7,670 nucleotides of DNA from an uncultured Mollicutes bacterium (GTDB lineage Bacteria; Bacillota_I; Bacilli_A; MAG-NZ): contig CAJYBF010000043.1 in the NCBI GenBank assembly GCA_913064935.1, positions 1 to 7,670 on the forward strand. The letters run 5' to 3'. The notes beneath the pieces were generated by a model. It ran no database searches, was not told the origin of the DNA, and saw only the letters and a list, made by a program, of their open reading frames with translations. Position numbers and translations under genes: made by a program. Every line of letters begins with the position of its first letter. Within the stretch, counting starts at the first letter, position 1. Of this stretch, positions 1 through 5,896 are shown one piece after another.

Positions 1-881
1 ATTTTTCCACCTACATTAACGCTCATTGCTGCAATTTCCTTGCTTATTTGATATACAAATGCATCATATATCAGTTTTGCATAAGCATCACCAGCTTCAA
101 TCATCTCGAATACTTCCTGAGCATCATTGGTCCCTAAGTACGCATTAAATCCAGCATTACCTCTTATTAATTTTTTTACTTCCTCGTGGGTATAATCACC
201 GCTGAAACAAATTTCAGCTAATTGTAGAACAGGAATGCTCCCAGATCTTTCTGGTGAAAACGGACCTTCATCCATTGCATCACTTACATCAACTACAATA
301 CCATTTTTGTGAATACCAACGCTAACTCCACCACCTACATGTGCTACAAGAATATTTGATTTATAATAGTCAACACCATTATCTAGACAATACTGTCTAG
401 CTGTAGCTTTATGGTTAAGGGCATGAAATCTCATTTTTCTAACTGTTAAGGGTTGCCCAGTTATAGTTCCTATTTCTTCTCCTTCAAAAGTTACTGGAGG
501 ATCAGTAATGAAAGCTTTTAAGTTATATTGTTTTGCTAATTCACTTCCTATAAGTGCTGCTAGGTTACTTGGATGATTAACTTTCGAATTTCTTGAATCA
601 TTAATCACATTATCATCAACAAAATATGTACCGCTAGGTATGGGTTTAATAAGTCCCCCTCTACAAGCAATAGCGCTAAATTCGCTTAAATCGTAGTTTT
701 TTTCTTTTAAAACATTAACAACTAACTCTTTTCTGAAAGCGAATTGCTCAGTTAATGTCTTGTATTTACTAAGTTCTTCTTTTGAATGTCTTAAAGATAT
801 CTCTTCGATTTTCTCTTTATCAAAGAATATTCCTATTTTTGTTGATGTAGATCCAGGATTAATTGATAGAATTTTATGCAT
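1..881 (-). CDS. buk: Butyrate kinase, 3' end cut off by the window edge
   Basis: Butyrate kinase converts butyryl phosphate and ADP to butyrate and ATP, the ATP-yielding last step of butyrate fermentation; it is cytoplasmic. The frame is open from ATG at 881 to the left edge (293 codons). The family is usually about 355 residues, so roughly 60 C-terminal residues are missing. The N-terminus carries the acetokinase-family phosphate-binding signature INPGSTSTK (residues 7-15). A second nucleotide-binding loop, HVGGGVSVG, starts at His181, followed by a DEGPFSPERSG segment typical of butyrate rather than acetate kinases. GGGGA lies about 6 nt upstream of the start, inside the end of ptb. The start overlaps the ptb stop by 8 nt (ATGCATAA), which suggests translational coupling. 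A branched-chain fatty acid kinase role is possible because the families are hard to separate, but the ptb partner fits butyrate kinase. Confidence 0.95.
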   Translation of the reverse strand, partial: MHKILSINPGSTSTKIGIFFDKEKIEEISLRHSKEELSKYKTLTEQFAFRKELVVNVLKEKNYDLSEFSAIACRGGLIKPIPSGTYFVDDNVINDSRNSKVNHPSNLAALIGSELAKQYNLKAFITDPPVTFEGEEIGTITGQPLTVRKMRFHALNHKATARQYCLDNGVDYYKSNILVAHVGGGVSVGIHKNGIVVDVSDAMDEGPFSPERSGSIPVLQLAEICFSGDYTHEEVKKLIRGNAGFNAYLGTNDAQEVFEMIEAGDAYAKLIYDAFVYQISKEIAAMSVNVGGK

Positions 882-1791
882 TATCTTTCCCCTTTTCATA
901 TACAAGTCTAGCTAAATATAATGACCCCAATTTCTCTATTTCTCCATCACTTCTTGATACAACAACCATTGGTACCTTTGCACCCATAATCAATCCATAA
1001 CCAATAAACCCAGCTAAATAAGTCATTGTTTTGGCTAAAATATTTCCGGATTCAATATCAGGAGCAAGTAAAATATTAGCTTTGCCTGCGTAGGCATCCT
1101 TAACACCCTTTATCTTTTCACTTTCAACACTAATGGCATTATCAAATTGTAATGGTCCAGAAACTCTACAACCTTTTATTTCTCCATCAACATTCATTTG
1201 TCTCAATTTATCTGCATCAACAGTTGCCGGCATTTTATCATATACTTTTTCCTTAGCAGTTAAAGGTGCAACTACAGGATTGTCTATTCCACATGCTTCT
1301 GCCAACTCAACTGCAGTTTTAATTATTTCTGCTTTTTCATGTACTCCTGGAGCAATGTTCATTCCTCCATCCGTAACTATATAAACTAAATCGTCACTTT
1401 CTCTATGTAATAACATTAAGTGAGAAAGTAATCCTCCTGTTCTTAATCCATATTCCCTTTTTAACATTGCCCTTAGAAATACAGATGTGTCAATTAAACC
1501 TTTCATTGGAAATTGAGCTTTATCATCCATTATCAGTATCCCAACATTGTTTGCTGATTCCTCCATTGTTTCTCCGTGCATAATGATGAAAGAATCTAGA
1601 TTAATGTTATTTTGATTTGCTACCTTCTTGATGATTTTCTCATCTCCACACAAGTAAGCACCGGTAATGATATTAAGTTCTAATGCTTTAGTTAATGTTG
1701 TTAATGATTCCTCGTCATGAGGGCAAGCAACAGCGACAAAAACGTTGCTAGAAATCATCTTTGGAATTTTAAATTTTTCTAATAGTTTCAT
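874..1791 (-). CDS. ptb: Phosphate butyryltransferase
   Basis: This enzyme exchanges the CoA of butyryl-CoA for phosphate, giving butyryl phosphate for the kinase encoded next. The product is 305 residues, normal for Ptb (about 300) and shorter than most acetyl-specific Pta enzymes. The PTA_PTB fold is supported by motifs in its C-terminal half: SGPLQFDNA (211-219), LLAPDIESGNILAK (241-254) and GAKVPMVVVSRSD (270-282). The ATG at 1791 has TAAGGAG at 1798-1804, 6 nt upstream. It is the first gene of a two-gene unit with buk, overlapping it by 8 nt, with a plausible promoter 40-70 nt upstream. No bcd, etf, crt or hbd genes are in view, so the route to butyryl-CoA is encoded elsewhere. Substrate range (butyryl versus branched acyl groups) cannot be decided from sequence. 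Confidence 0.95.
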   Translation of the reverse strand: MKLLEKFKIPKMISSNVFVAVACPHDEESLTTLTKALELNIITGAYLCGDEKIIKKVANQNNINLDSFIIMHGETMEESANNVGILIMDDKAQFPMKGLIDTSVFLRAMLKREYGLRTGGLLSHLMLLHRESDDLVYIVTDGGMNIAPGVHEKAEIIKTAVELAEACGIDNPVVAPLTAKEKVYDKMPATVDADKLRQMNVDGEIKGCRVSGPLQFDNAISVESEKIKGVKDAYAGKANILLAPDIESGNILAKTMTYLAGFIGYGLIMGAKVPMVVVSRSDGEIEKLGSLYLARLVYEKGKDNA

Positions 1792-1833
1792 ATGAATCTC
1801 CTTATGTTAAGATGCTATTCATAATACGTTTAT

Positions 1834-1864
1834 ATTGTAGCATAAATTCAATAAATTTAGTCCA
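1834..1864 (-). promoter_or_regulatory. Probable ptb-buk promoter
   Basis: Read on the minus strand, TACAAT at 1834-1839 is preceded by TGC (1842-1840), making an extended -10 (TGCTACAAT). The best -35 is TGGACT at 1859-1864, which matches TTGACA at 4 of 6 positions with a long 19-nt spacer. The extended -10 would compensate for this weak -35. Transcription would start near 1827, giving a leader of about 35 nt before ptb. This is an inference from motif match and position only. Confidence 0.5.
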
Positions 1865-1900
1865 CATTGTTTCATTATTTGTATTGAATATTTTAGTCAT

Positions 1901-1924
1901 AAAAAAAGCCGCCACGGGGCAGCT
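1901..1924 (-). terminator. Intrinsic terminator of the ABC transporter operon
   Basis: On the minus strand, AGCTGCC (1924-1918) pairs with GGCGGCT (1913-1907) around a CCGT loop, a 7-bp stem with one G-U pair. A run of Ts follows at 1906-1901. It lies just after the permease stop codon and before the ptb promoter, so it separates the two units. Confidence 0.88.
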
Positions 1925-1931
1925 ATTTCTT

Positions 1932-2696
1932 TTAATTCACTTCTTGTTTATTGAATAATACTATTGATGAAATGACTAGTATAGTTATTAACAAGATTGA
2001 TAGTAATAAACTATATACTAGTGGACCAGACTCTGCTACATCAGCCATTATTTCGATAGACAATGAAGAAAGTCTTACTGGTAAATATTTAAAAGGTGCT
2101 ATCCTTATAACTGAAAGAAAAACAGTAATTAAATAAACAGCAAAACTAGATAACAATGCAGTAAAATAAGACTTGTTCACAGTAGCAAAAATCAAACAAA
2201 TTGATGTTATAAAAGTAAAGTATACAAACAGTAGTAGATTACTATATAAAAATGGTAATATTGCCATCTCTTCAAAAAGTATAAATGTATAAGCTGAAAA
2301 TCCAATAATTCCAACCAATAAAGATACAAAAATCAATATAATTGATGTAATAAATTTGCTTAATATATACTTCCTTCTATCAATAGGCTTACTAAATATC
2401 ATAGGATACAAACCTTTAGTTTTGTCTCTTATGAACATACTGATTGAGAAGAATATAATTATAAACAATATAGTCTCATTCATGTCAGAAAAATACTGTC
2501 TATATGCATCCATTACTGTTGGTTCCGGCATTTGAATAACAATGCCATCTATTGAACCAAGCGAGTTTAACAATTCAGGCAAATACATCGCAAGAATTGG
2601 ACTTAGCAAGGCAAATATACCAAATACAGCAGGAAATATAATGAACTTCTTAGTTTTTAATAGATATATTAAATCATATTTAATTAGTGTCTTCAT
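1932..2696 (-). CDS. ABC-2 type transporter permease (YxlG-like)
   Basis: This is the membrane subunit of an ABC transporter, to be driven by the ATPase encoded just upstream; the substrate is unknown. The 254 residues show about six hydrophobic segments: roughly 18-40, 75-92, 112-135, 146-172, 178-196 and 226-246. A polar extracytoplasmic stretch lies between the first two. The basic segment RDKTKGLYPMIFSKPIDRRKY (about 89-109), followed by a long helix, is typical of ABC-2 permeases, where it forms the cytoplasmic coupling region. ATG at 2696 overlaps the ATPase stop (2680) by 17 nt and is preceded by AAGGTGG, pointing to translational coupling. Gene order matches Bacillus yxlEFG, so YxlG is the nearest named analogue I can suggest, on context rather than a computed alignment. 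If the ATPase is truly broken, this subunit has no local partner. Confidence 0.88.
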   Translation of the reverse strand: MKTLIKYDLIYLLKTKKFIIFPAVFGIFALLSPILAMYLPELLNSLGSIDGIVIQMPEPTVMDAYRQYFSDMNETILFIIIFFSISMFIRDKTKGLYPMIFSKPIDRRKYILSKFITSIILIFVSLLVGIIGFSAYTFILFEEMAILPFLYSNLLLFVYFTFITSICLIFATVNKSYFTALLSSFAVYLITVFLSVIRIAPFKYLPVRLSSLSIEIMADVAESGPLVYSLLLSILLITILVISSIVLFNKQEVN

Positions 2697-3603
2697 TGTT
2701 AACCACCTTAATGAAGATATCTTCTAGATTCATATCTAATCTTTTAAGTTCTTCTAATCTGATTTTATTGTTAATCAATAACGGTAAAAAGTCAGTACTG
2801 TATTTCTGTTTATCATTATATTCGATTAGCAAACCATTCTTATCAAGGTTTGCATATTCTATCCAAGGCAACTCATTTAATAATTCTTTTAACAAAACGT
2901 CATTATTAGTCTTAATAAAAAACTTATCTAGATAGTAACTGTTTTTGATATTCTCAACAGAATCCTCTAAAACAATTTTTCCCTTGTCAATTAAACAAAC
3001 TACATCGCAAACACGCTCAACATCATTTAATATGTGTGTTGAGTAAAATATAGTCTTCTTCCCTCTTAATTTATCGATTATATCTATAACCTGTTTTCTA
3101 CCAATAGGATCTAGTGCACTGGTTGGCTCATCCATAATTAATATCTCTGGATCATTTACAAGACCCGCCGCAATGGCTAATCGTTGCTTCATTCCACGGG
3201 AATAACCTTTAACTAATTTTTTATTGTTTTCTAACCCTACAAATTCAAGAACTTCTTGAATTGCCTTTTTTAATACGCTTTGCGTCATCCCAAATATTTC
3301 ACCCACATAGTGTAAATATTATCTTGCATTCATGTGAGCAGGAAAAAAAGGAACATCATTTACAAATCCTATCTTCATTTTATAAGATGGATCTGTAAAG
3401 GAAACTAACGCCTCATTAATAAAAATTTCACCATCTGTTGGTTTAAGCAGAGATAAAATCATATTAATAGTAGTGGTCTTACCTGCACCATTCTTTCCAA
3501 TGAACCCATAAACTTGACCTTGTTCAATAGAAATATTTAGTCCTTCTACCGCGGTAAAACTGCCATACTTTTTAGTTAAGTTTTTAGTTCTTATGATTGC
3601 CAT
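2680..3603 (-). pseudogene. ABC transporter ATP-binding protein (YxlF-like), interrupted by one in-frame TAA
   Basis: Ignoring one stop codon, this is a complete 307-codon ABC-2 type ATPase. Walker A GKNGAGKTT is at residues 36-44, the signature YSRGMKQR at 134-141, Walker B ILIMDE at 154-159, the SALD D-loop after it, and the switch His190 in STHIL. The TAA at 3319-3321 is codon 95, with the frame unchanged on both sides (NAR-stop-YLHYVGEIFGM). Related ATPases usually have Glu here (an AREYL-like motif), so GAA to TAA, a single G-to-T change, is the simplest explanation. Walker A then lies on a 94-residue fragment and everything else on a second fragment whose only nearby start is GTG at 3306, with no visible ribosome binding site. 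Neither piece could hydrolyse ATP alone. The ATG at 3603 overlaps the upstream stop by 1 nt (TAATG). Alternatives are a sequencing error, stop readthrough or recent inactivation. Confidence 0.88.
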
Positions 3604-3800
3604 TACTCTTCACGTCCGATAAGAAGATAAATAACCCATCCGAAGAAATTGATTAAAGCAACGACAAGAATCCATACAATCTTGTTGCCACCTTTAACTA
3701 TTCTCTCTTCTTTTAAGATATCCACAATACAGTAAATAGCAATTCCATAATTAATGATAGCTATCGGTAATAACAATAATAATAACTTAGAAATCTCCAT
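3603..3800 (-). CDS. Small PLDc_N-domain membrane protein (YxlE-like)
   Basis: This 65-residue protein has two membrane helices (about 4-28 and 41-61) separated by a short charged segment, DILKEERIVKGGNK. The pattern, including the IVWILVVALINFFGWVIYLL second helix and a charged end, is that of the PLDc_N family: small proteins resembling the N-terminal part of cardiolipin synthases but lacking catalytic HKD motifs. In Bacillus, YxlE is such a protein and sits directly before an ABC ATPase and permease in the sigY operon, where it has been linked to restraint of sigma-Y. The same order occurs here, although no sigma factor is present. ATG at 3800 has AGGAGA at 3809-3814, 8 nt upstream. One base separates the previous stop from this ATG, and its own stop overlaps the ATPase start. 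Confidence 0.85.
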   Translation of the reverse strand: MEISKLLLLLLPIAIINYGIAIYCIVDILKEERIVKGGNKIVWILVVALINFFGWVIYLLIGREE

Positions 3801-3801
3801 C

Positions 3802-4245
3802 TTAATATTCTCCTATTCTGGGCTTAACAGCCTGTTTAGACAAGTTTGTATGTGAATTCATTCCTGAAATCAAGTACAAAATCGCTGATATCGTATTTGC
3901 CCCTAAACTAATAGCTCCAAATACAACTTGATATACTGAAATTTTTTTTGCAGTCTCAACAGATACTTTTTTATTAATCAATTTCATAAAGAAATATATA
4001 TTAAATATTAAGAAAACAACACTTAAAGTTGTAACTACAATTAAAAAAACTTGTATTAAATCGTAATAATCAGAGTTTACTATAAAATCATTACCATCAT
4101 ATTTATTAAAAGTCGTTTCTAATGCACTGACTATTGGCTCTAAAAAGCATAAGAACACAACCATCGTAAGCGTCGATACACTATCCAAGATCAATGCAAT
4201 CTTTGTGCAAATACTAGTGGTACTTGAAACAAAGTATTTCCCCAT
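3802..4245 (-). CDS. Membrane protein of unknown function, first gene of the ABC operon
   Basis: I do not recognise this 147-residue protein. It has three clear hydrophobic segments, about 14-40, 62-90 and 104-128. A polar loop (about 41-60, rich in Asn and Asp) follows the first, and a lysine-rich turn (LINKKVSVETAKKIS) separates the second and third. The C-terminal tail is polar. No catalytic motif is visible. ATG at 4245 is preceded by AGGGAGG (4252-4258) at 6-nt spacing. It lies directly behind a near-consensus promoter and 1 nt before the PLDc_N gene, so it is very likely co-transcribed with the ABC transporter genes. A regulatory or accessory membrane role, comparable to the extra small membrane proteins of the Bacillus sigY operon, is possible but is inference from position. 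Confidence 0.8.
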   Translation of the reverse strand: MGKYFVSSTTSICTKIALILDSVSTLTMVVFLCFLEPIVSALETTFNKYDGNDFIVNSDYYDLIQVFLIVVTTLSVVFLIFNIYFFMKLINKKVSVETAKKISVYQVVFGAISLGANTISAILYLISGMNSHTNLSKQAVKPRIGEY

Positions 4246-4274
4246 TGGAAACCTCCCTGACTTTTATATACTAA

Positions 4275-4303
4275 ATTATACATCAAAATTCTTTTTTTTG
4301 CAA
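4275..4303 (-). promoter_or_regulatory. Near-consensus housekeeping-type promoter of the ABC operon
   Basis: On the minus strand, TTGCAA (4303-4298) is followed after exactly 17 nt by TATAAT (4280-4275). The spacer starts with a run of As. Transcription would begin near 4268, only about 23 nt before the ATG at 4245. The match is to a vegetative sigma-A promoter and gives no sign of an alternative sigma factor. Confidence 0.8.
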
Positions 4304-4346
4304 TTGATATATATAGATAAATATTCAGTAATCTTATCAACGAAAT

Positions 4347-4376
4347 TTGAGTCGTTTTAGATTAATATTAGATAAT
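4347..4376 (+). promoter_or_regulatory. Possible promoter of the divergent membrane-protein gene
   Basis: TTGAGT at 4347-4352 and GATAAT at 4371-4376 are 18 nt apart, giving a start near 4383 and a leader of about 34 nt. A perfect TATAAT also occurs at 4392-4397, but a start from it would fall inside the ribosome binding site and it lacks a good -35. The hexamer TTAGAT occurs twice here, at 4357-4362 and 4368-4373, one helical turn apart. It could be a regulator site, though AT-rich sequence makes chance repeats likely. Confidence 0.4.
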
Positions 4377-4416
4377 TTAGGTTATTTTGTATATAATTAC
4401 TATAGGAGGTACAAGA

Positions 4417-4752
4417 ATGAAAGATGGAAAACTATTTTCAAAACGTATAAAAAAGCTATTTATATTTAGTATTTTAGCGCTCCCAGTATTTGTGGCAATA
4501 GCAGGAATGGGTGGAATATTCCTTTCTGCTGTCGGTATATTAATATTACTTCATGTGTTGATTCTTTGTATTAGTGTAATTCTATCTATTTACTTATTAA
4601 TAAAACATATATTAGACAAAGACAAGGACAAATTCAGAATTCGTTTTATCCTTGATATTATACTGTCTACTCTTTTGTTAATCGCTTTTAGCTTTTTATA
4701 TCTGATGATTTTCGTAGGAATTCTTGCTCTGCTTCTACCATTTATAGCATAG
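4417..4752 (+). CDS. Small membrane protein of unknown function
   Basis: I do not recognise this 111-residue protein. It begins with a lysine-rich cytoplasmic stretch (MKDGKLFSKRIKK). Three hydrophobic segments follow, about 14-33, 36-62 and 76-108. A charged loop, DKDKDKFRIR, separates the last two. Cytoplasmic N-terminus is predicted by the positive-inside rule. The ATG at 4417 is chosen because AGGAGGT (4404-4410) lies 6 nt before it; the frame is open upstream to a TTG at 4387, but that start would place the ribosome binding site inside the gene. It is a single-gene unit, divergent from the ABC operon across a 171-nt intergenic region, and ends before a strong terminator. Shared regulation with the ABC operon is possible but only inferred. 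Confidence 0.8.
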   Translation: MKDGKLFSKRIKKLFIFSILALPVFVAIAGMGGIFLSAVGILILLHVLILCISVILSIYLLIKHILDKDKDKFRIRFILDIILSTLLLIAFSFLYLMIFVGILALLLPFIA

Positions 4753-4754
4753 CT

Positions 4755-4778
4755 TAATTATTACTTAAACAATAATTA
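4755..4778. repeat. AT-rich inverted repeat after the small membrane-protein gene
   Basis: TAATTATT (4755-4762) and AATAATTA (4771-4778) are perfect inverted copies around an 8-nt spacer, starting 2 nt after the stop codon. The stem contains only A-T pairs, so it would be weak. It may be a 3' end structure of the mRNA or chance in AT-rich DNA. Confidence 0.35.
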
Positions 4779-4803
4779 TAGCCGACTAATATTTTATTAT
4801 GAA

Positions 4804-4827
4804 AAAAACCTGTTTTTACAGGTTTTT
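4804..4827. terminator. Bidirectional intrinsic terminator between convergent genes
   Basis: AAAAACCTGT (4804-4813) pairs with ACAGGTTTTT (4818-4827) around TTTT. On the plus strand the stem is followed by a T-rich run to 4832; on the minus strand by seven Ts (4808-4802), which partly form the stem. It ends the plus-strand membrane-protein gene and the minus-strand radical SAM-flavodoxin-selenoprotein operon, whose stop codon is at 4831. Confidence 0.88.
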
Positions 4828-4830
4828 CTT

Positions 4831-5367
4831 TTACTTCTCTAATTCAACACCTAGTCCGCTTGCAACTCTATTTACATATGCAAAATAAGCTACTACTTGA
4901 TTGATATCTAAGATATTTCTATCAGTAAAACCTACGGCTCTCAGATTTTCAATGTCAGAGTTTTTGATTGAGTTGCTTTTAAGAGTTAGTTTCTCAGTAT
5001 AAACAAGCATCTCAATATTTGAAACACCTATACCCGATTCCTTATAATTTGAGATTAATCTATCTGGTAATGATTCGTCTTGAGTTTCTCTACGAAGCCC
5101 CGCTCCGTGGTGTTTAACTCAGTAATCGCATTGGTTAATACTAGATGATACTACAGCTATCATCTCTCTTTGCGCTCTTGATAAGCTAGAGTCTCCAAAC
5201 ATTACACCTTTATAAAGTTCCCAGTGTCCCTTTAAGCTATCAGGACTTAAACTGTGGATTTTTAGTATGTTATCTAAGGAATCATCTCCGTTAGCACCCA
5301 TCCTTTTGTACAAAGGTTCTAATTTTCCTTCTGCTTCAGATTCTCTAATAACTTTGATAAATGCCAT
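4831..5367 (-). CDS. AhpD-like (carboxymuconolactone decarboxylase family) selenoprotein with in-frame UGA (Sec83)
   Basis: This is a peroxidase-related AhpD-fold protein of 178 residues if the TGA at 5119-5121 is read as selenocysteine. The active-site region is ExxxxxxxxxxxCDYUVKHH: Glu68, Cys80, Sec83 and His87. Their spacing matches the catalytic Glu118, Cys130, Cys133 and His137 of Mycobacterium AhpD. The frame stays open after the UGA through GAGLRRETQDESLPDRLI and a helical region to TAA at 4831, with family-like sequence throughout, so the downstream part is not decay. A SECIS-like hairpin directly follows the UGA. ATG at 5367 has GGGGAG at 5374-5379, 6 nt upstream. AhpD-like selenoproteins with CxxU are an established bacterial group; thiol-based peroxide reduction is the likely role, but the natural substrate is unknown. 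It is the last gene of the operon, 17 nt after the flavodoxin-like gene. Standard annotation would stop at residue 82. Confidence 0.9.
5092..5118 (-). promoter_or_regulatory. Bacterial SECIS element for Sec83
   Basis: Starting 10 nt after the UGA, ACGGAGC (5108-5102) pairs with GCUUCGU (5098-5092), seven continuous pairs including one G-U, around a GGG loop (5101-5099). The loop lies 17 nt from the UGA and begins with G. Both properties match the known bacterial SECIS model, in which SelB binds a hairpin 16-37 nt downstream with a G in the first two loop positions. The element is inside the coding sequence, as is usual in bacteria. Confidence 0.85.
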
Positions 5368-5384
5368 TTATCTCTCCCCTTATG

Positions 5385-5876
5385 TTAAGAATTTTCTTGA
5401 ATAATTGAATCTACCCATGCAATTGTATCTTTCACAGCTTTTTCATAATTCACTTTTGGTTTTACAACCCCTAATGATCCTATTAATGTATTACTTTCTC
5501 CAATTTTCAGTTGAAGCTTTTTTTCAGCATTTTTTGCTCCACCATCATAAGTATAGAAGTAAGCAATTTTACTGTTTGAAATAAGACCACTTTCTAGTAA
5601 TGTTCTAATAGGCGGAGTAAAATTTCCAGCCCATATTGGTGATCCTATAAAAATATTATCATATTTTGAGAAGTCGCAATCAAAAGGAATAAGTTCAGGC
5701 TTCTTCCTCATGATAACTTGAAGCCCTCCCCAAACATATTTCGAAAACCCTTTAGACTTTAAGTCCTCTACTGGGTTTATTGCAATTAAATCGGCGTTTA
5801 TATGTTTTTCTATTAACTTACCAATTAATTCTGTATTACCCTCGAATGAGTAATAAACTACAAGATTTTTCATCAT
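5385..5876 (-). CDS. Flavodoxin-like FMN protein
   Basis: A 163-residue single-domain flavodoxin-fold protein, a cytoplasmic one- or two-electron carrier or small FMN oxidoreductase. The first strand, NLVVYYS, leads into the phosphate-binding loop SFEGNT (10-15). The second FMN-contact loop is GSPIWAGNFTPP (78-89), and a third, YTYDGG (108-113), corresponds to the loop over the isoalloxazine ring. No transmembrane or iron-sulfur motif is seen. Two tandem ATG codons (5874-5876 and 5871-5873) sit 5 and 8 nt after AAAGGAG (5882-5888), so the start is ambiguous by one residue. It is the middle gene of three, 20 nt after the radical SAM gene and 17 nt before the AhpD-like selenoprotein. It may supply electrons to the radical SAM cluster or to the selenoprotein, which is inference from context. 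Confidence 0.88.
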   Translation of the reverse strand: MMKNLVVYYSFEGNTELIGKLIEKHINADLIAINPVEDLKSKGFSKYVWGGLQVIMRKKPELIPFDCDFSKYDNIFIGSPIWAGNFTPPIRTLLESGLISNSKIAYFYTYDGGAKNAEKKLQLKIGESNTLIGSLGVVKPKVNYEKAVKDTIAWVDSIIQENS

Positions 5877-5896
5877 TATTTCTCCTTTATATTATT

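Noticed and set aside
1133..1384. Plus-strand reading frame inside ptb
   Set aside because: It is antisense to a well-supported gene, has no ribosome binding site and resembles no family.
1951..2935. Three short plus-strand reading frames (1951-2136, 2542-2727, 2687-2935) opposite the ABC genes
   Set aside because: All lie antisense to the permease and ATPase and show no start signals or protein-like features.
2680..3306. A separate ABC gene starting at GTG 3306
   Set aside because: It lacks Walker A, has no ribosome binding site before the GTG, and is in the same frame as the upstream fragment. It is the second part of one interrupted gene.
4387..4416. N-terminal extension of the small membrane protein from TTG at 4387
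   Set aside because: The strong AGGAGGT at 4404-4410 points to ATG 4417; the extension would translate the ribosome binding site itself.
5119..5121. TGA read as tryptophan (Mycoplasma-type code)
   Set aside because: The other genes use TGG for Trp and contain no internal TGA, and the position is a catalytic Cys/Sec site in the family.
5119..5367. An 82-residue AhpD-like protein ending at TGA, or a decayed pseudogene
   Set aside because: It would stop inside the active site before the HH motif. The frame continues with good family sequence for 95 more codons, and a SECIS-like hairpin follows the TGA.
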